Origin: Xanthobacter autotrophicus
Lineage (GTDB): Bacteria > Pseudomonadota > Alphaproteobacteria > Rhizobiales > Xanthobacteraceae
Reading direction: 5' to 3'
Assembly (NCBI RefSeq): GCF_005871085.1
Contig: NZ_VAUP01000015.1
Span: 434,001-498,000, forward strand
Length of the DNA stretch: 64,000 nucleotides
The notes beneath the pieces were generated by a model. That model was not told where the DNA came from. It ran no database searches and worked only from the letters and a program-made list of their open reading frames with translations. Both the position numbers and the translations under genes were made by a program. How positions within the stretch are numbered: the first letter of the stretch is position 1; every line of letters starts with the position of its first letter. Shown here piece after piece: positions 61,077 to 64,000 of this stretch.

Positions 61077-64000
61077 CGCCGCACCAGTGCCGGCCGCACG
61101 TTGTAGCCACCGAGCGTCTGCTGTGTCCGCGACCCACGCTTGCGCATGCTCGCGGCCACCTGCTCATCGAAGAACACGTCGAGGCGGCGCCCGCCGTTTC
61201 CGTCGTCGCGCTCTTCGGCCCGCGTTCCGGCGGGCGCGCCGTGGAACGTGACCTGCGTCGGCGGGGTGGTTACCGATACTGCCGGTCTTCCCCCGATCCC
61301 TCCGACGTCAGGACGCTGCACACGATCAAGGTTGAGAATGTGCCGAGGATCATCTCGCCGCAGCACCTCTTCGTTAAGACGGAGGATCGCGGGGCGCTCG
61401 TCGGGGCCAAAAAACCCGCCTCCGGAGTGGAACTTCGGCGCTCCGAGGAACGCCAGGGCCGACACGTTGCGAGTGGATGGCGCGTTGTCGTTCACGATGC
61501 CCCCGACATGATAGATGCCGGTGGTGAACCCAGATCCGGTCAGGGCTGGCAACGCGCCACCAGACGATAGCCCCCCTGTTAGGCTCCCGAAAATGCTGGA
61601 CAGCACTTTGTTCGCTGCCATCTCCATCAGCTTGTCCACGACCTTGTTCAGCGCATTGGTGAGCGCATCAGACATGCCCACACCGTTGCGGAGGTCCGAG
61701 AGAAACCCCGTCAGCGCGCTTTCCCCGATGCTCTTGGTCTCGCTCAATGCTTGGTTGAGTCGCAGAACTTGTGCGGTCGGGGAGTTCAGGTCGACGGCGA
61801 GCCCCGCCGTACGCAGTGTAGAGGCGATCTGCTGGTCGCCGGTCGATCGGCCGAGCTGGTCGCGCTCGAATGCCGCGTCATTGAGGAGTTGAGCCTCGCG
61901 AAGAAGCGCGTTCAGCTTCGCCTGCTCAGCGTTCCGGGCTTTGAGCGCTGCAAGCTCGGTCTGGTTCACGACCGTCCCGTTCTGTGCCGCCTCCCGGATC
62001 AGCTCCTGCTCAGTCCGTAGGTTGGCAATCGCCAGTTCGCGTTGTTCAGCGGTCGCCCCCACCATCCGGCTTTCAAGCTGCTGCTGGGCGATGGCCTCCT
62101 GTGCTGCCTGCATGCGCTGGCGCGCGGCCTGGGACATGCCGGCATAGACCTGCGCGAGCGCCTTGATCTTGCCATCCTCGGCTTCGGCTGCAGCCGCCGC
62201 ATTGGTCGCGCCGCGCTCCTTCGCGCGATAGGCGTCCAAGGCCGCCTGAGCTTCCGCGCGCTGTGTCGGCGTCGCCGCCCGGATGACCGCCAGCTCCATC
62301 TCACGCTCTCGGCGCAGCTTTTCGGCAACGGAGAGCAGCTGCCCGTCGTTCCCGGCGAGCGCCTGGATCTGGTTATTCACCCCCTCCAAAGTTTCCCGGT
62401 AGAGCTGGGTGTTTCCGGTTCCCTTGTCGATGGCCGCCTGCAGGGCCGATGCCTGCTTCGTCAGGCTCTCCAGTTCGTCGATGCGCGGGTCGCGCTCCTG
62501 GGCGATGACCTGCGCAGCCTTGGCAGCAAGCTCGTCCTGCTTCTTTGCCGCGCGCTCCTTCTCGTCGGCCTGCTTCTTGTAGAGATCCGCCAGCTTCTGC
62601 TCGTTCACCTGCAGCGAGGCTGCTGCCGCTCCGGAGGCGCGACCGCGCGGTCCCGCTGCGGTAATGCGCTGGTCAGCGACCAGCTTTTCGAGCGCCTTGA
62701 TCTGCGCATCGAGGTCCGGTCCCTCGAACAGGGAATTGATGGCCTTACCCATGGCGACATAAGCGCCATCGGCGAAACCGGCGACACCCTGCCACGCACG
62801 GCCGAGCGCGGTCACATAGGTCGTCGCACTCGGCAGCGCTTTGGTAAGTTCGTCCAGCAGGACCTTCTGGGCCTGCCCCTTCTGGTTCGTGTCAGCCAGA
62901 TTACGGATGTACCGGAGGGTCTCGACGTTCAGAAAGTTGAGCTTCTGGTCGAGGTCCTGTGCGCCCTTGGCCGGATCGGCGAATGCGGCCGCGAGGTCCG
63001 CTCCAGCCTCGGCGAGGTCCTTCTGGGTGAGCGCGGCATACCGCGTCGTCACCTCGATGAGGCCAATGAAGGTTTCCTTCCCGATCTTTCCGGTCGAGGC
63101 GAAGGCCGCAGTGAGATCCCGTGACGCGCTCACCGAGATCTTGCTCGCCGCGGCTCCCGCTTCGGCGATCGCCTCAAGCTGCGAGACCGTCGCGTTCGTG
63201 GAGCCTCCGAGCCCCTGAAGCGACCTCTGGAGCTGGTACTGACCGTCGAGATAGCTGGAATAGGCCAATCCAGCGGCGATGCCGATGCCTGCCAGGCCGG
63301 CGGCGACAGCACGGGCCGGCGTCACCAGCCCCATGAGCCGCTCGCCGAGGTACTTCAGCGACCCGGTAACGCCGCCCTGCCCTTCCTGCAACACCTGGTA
63401 GACCTGTCCGGCCTGCGACGTGATGATCTGGAACGGCGAGGCGCCCATGAGCGCCATGGTGGCGACGTCGTTCATTTGCCGGGACAGATTCATCATCTGG
63501 TAGCCGGCGAGGCCTGAACTCTTGGCCACATGATCAAGCTGGACGACCTGCGTCGCGAACGCGGTCTTGGTCCGGTCCAGCGCGGCCGCCCGCTCACGCT
63601 CGCTGATCGCGCCGACCTTGGCCGCCTCGTTGATCTCCTGCAGGGTCTGCCGGTATTGCTGACCGGCGGCGTAGAGGGGATTGTACTTGGCGCGCAGACG
63701 ATCCAGTTCGGCGCCATAGGCCGCGATGTCCGCCCCACGATCGGGTGTGATCGTCTGGCGCGCCACGGCCGCCTGTGCTGCGGCCTTGGCCGCTGCCGCC
63801 TGATTGCGCAGTGCGCCTTCAAGCCTCCGGATCTGAGCGACCTGGGCCTCATAGACCGCCGTCGTCCGGGTGATCGCGTCCGCCCGCTCCTTCTCCGAGA
63901 TCGCGCCGACGCGCGCGGCTTCGGCGATCTCCACGATAGTCTCGCGGTGCTGACGCTCCGCGGCGAACAACGGGTTGAACTTCGCCCGCAGGTCGTCCAG
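61073..64000 (-). CDS. Phage tail tape-measure protein, 5' end cut by the window edge
   Basis: At least 976 residues, still open at the window edge, so the start is outside. A repeated unit (LRAKFNPLFAAERQ.. and LRAKYNPLYAAGQQ.., each with EAA-VGAISE-ERA) occurs twice. Long coiled coils, a hydrophobic stretch (ARAVAAGLAGIGIAAGLAYS) and the C-terminal ALTNALNKVVDKLMEMA are usual tape-measure features. It sets tail length and may help DNA entry. Confidence 0.85.
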   Translation of the reverse strand: MDDLRAKFNPLFAAERQHRETIVEIAEAARVGAISEKERADAITRTTAVYEAQVAQIRRLEGALRNQAAAAKAAAQAAVARQTITPDRGADIAAYGAELDRLRAKYNPLYAAGQQYRQTLQEINEAAKVGAISERERAAALDRTKTAFATQVVQLDHVAKSSGLAGYQMMNLSRQMNDVATMALMGASPFQIITSQAGQVYQVLQEGQGGVTGSLKYLGERLMGLVTPARAVAAGLAGIGIAAGLAYSSYLDGQYQLQRSLQGLGGSTNATVSQLEAIAEAGAAASKISVSASRDLTAAFASTGKIGKETFIGLIEVTTRYAALTQKDLAEAGADLAAAFADPAKGAQDLDQKLNFLNVETLRYIRNLADTNQKGQAQKVLLDELTKALPSATTYVTALGRAWQGVAGFADGAYVAMGKAINSLFEGPDLDAQIKALEKLVADQRITAAGPRGRASGAAAASLQVNEQKLADLYKKQADEKERAAKKQDELAAKAAQVIAQERDPRIDELESLTKQASALQAAIDKGTGNTQLYRETLEGVNNQIQALAGNDGQLLSVAEKLRREREMELAVIRAATPTQRAEAQAALDAYRAKERGATNAAAAAEAEDGKIKALAQVYAGMSQAARQRMQAAQEAIAQQQLESRMVGATAEQRELAIANLRTEQELIREAAQNGTVVNQTELAALKARNAEQAKLNALLREAQLLNDAAFERDQLGRSTGDQQIASTLRTAGLAVDLNSPTAQVLRLNQALSETKSIGESALTGFLSDLRNGVGMSDALTNALNKVVDKLMEMAANKVLSSIFGSLTGGLSSGGALPALTGSGFTTGIYHVGGIVNDNAPSTRNVSALAFLGAPKFHSGGGFFGPDERPAILRLNEEVLRRDDPRHILNLDRVQRPDVGGIGGRPAVSVTTPPTQVTFHGAPAGTRAEERDDGNGGRRLDVFFDEQVAASMRKRGSRTQQTLGGYNVRPALVRR

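Overview
The window is GC-rich chromosomal DNA of an alphaproteobacterium, most likely Hyphomicrobiales and plausibly the Xanthobacter/Azorhizobium group. The basis is gene content: plant/alpha-type glutamate-cysteine ligase, the NDUFS4-like complex I accessory subunit, K+-independent proton pyrophosphatase, a rhizobial-type haem uptake locus, typical Rhizobiales intergenic palindromes, and a reductive nicotinate pathway of the kind described in Azorhizobium. The genus is inference, not proof.

1-7.2 kb: nicotinate catabolism. A NicA/NicB-type nicotinate hydroxylase with three c-type haem motifs is followed, after a repeat-filled gap, by a promoter carrying a perfect palindromic operator, a 7Fe ferredoxin, a ferredoxin-NADP reductase and an enamidase. 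Together they fit hydroxylation of nicotinate, ferredoxin-driven reduction of 6-hydroxynicotinate (reductase gene not in the window) and hydrolytic ring opening.

7.3-25.7 kb: mostly housekeeping genes. These are an EamA transporter, gshA, kdsA, a guanidinium exporter (sugE/gdx) preceded by a guanidine-II (mini-ykkC) riboswitch, a VOC protein, pyrG, secG, an M23 peptidase, hppA, a giant AsmA-like protein, a one-cysteine BCP peroxiredoxin and hmuTUV. 25.9-28.6 kb: the divergent haem receptor and an IsdG-like haem monooxygenase, ended by a strong terminator. 28.7-38.1 kb: M32 carboxypeptidase, MarR/DUF1398 with a long split palindrome, an ECF42-type sigma factor with its DGPF partner and a VOC protein, an ArsR/Atm1-type exporter pair, a LOG protein, tRNA-Arg(TCT), an NDUFS4-like subunit and tRNA-Pro(TGG).

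38.1-49.0 kb: accessory DNA with mixed base composition. It holds a thermonuclease flanked by two tiny genes, an SRAP peptidase plus a decayed second SRAP 3' fragment, a three-gene group (unknown protein with hydrophobic tail, ParB-like protein, HEPN RNase-like protein), a phage nucleotide-kinase remnant, a small HTH regulator, and an 897-residue HD + Hsp90-type ATPase protein on AT-richer DNA. A 26-bp exact direct repeat brackets the segment carrying the HTH gene, the SRAP fragment and the HD-Hsp90 gene. This is the best candidate for an undescribed, probably defensive, cargo system at the edge of a prophage.

49.0-64.0 kb: late genes of a siphovirus-like prophage, all on the minus strand: tape measure (cut by the window edge), minor tail proteins, an NlpC/P60 tail-assembly protein, a J-like tail-tip protein, tail-fibre-type proteins including a repeat-built protein and an SGNH esterase, then GH108 endolysin, nested Rz/Rz1 spanins and small membrane proteins. 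No integrase, capsid, portal or terminase gene lies inside the window.
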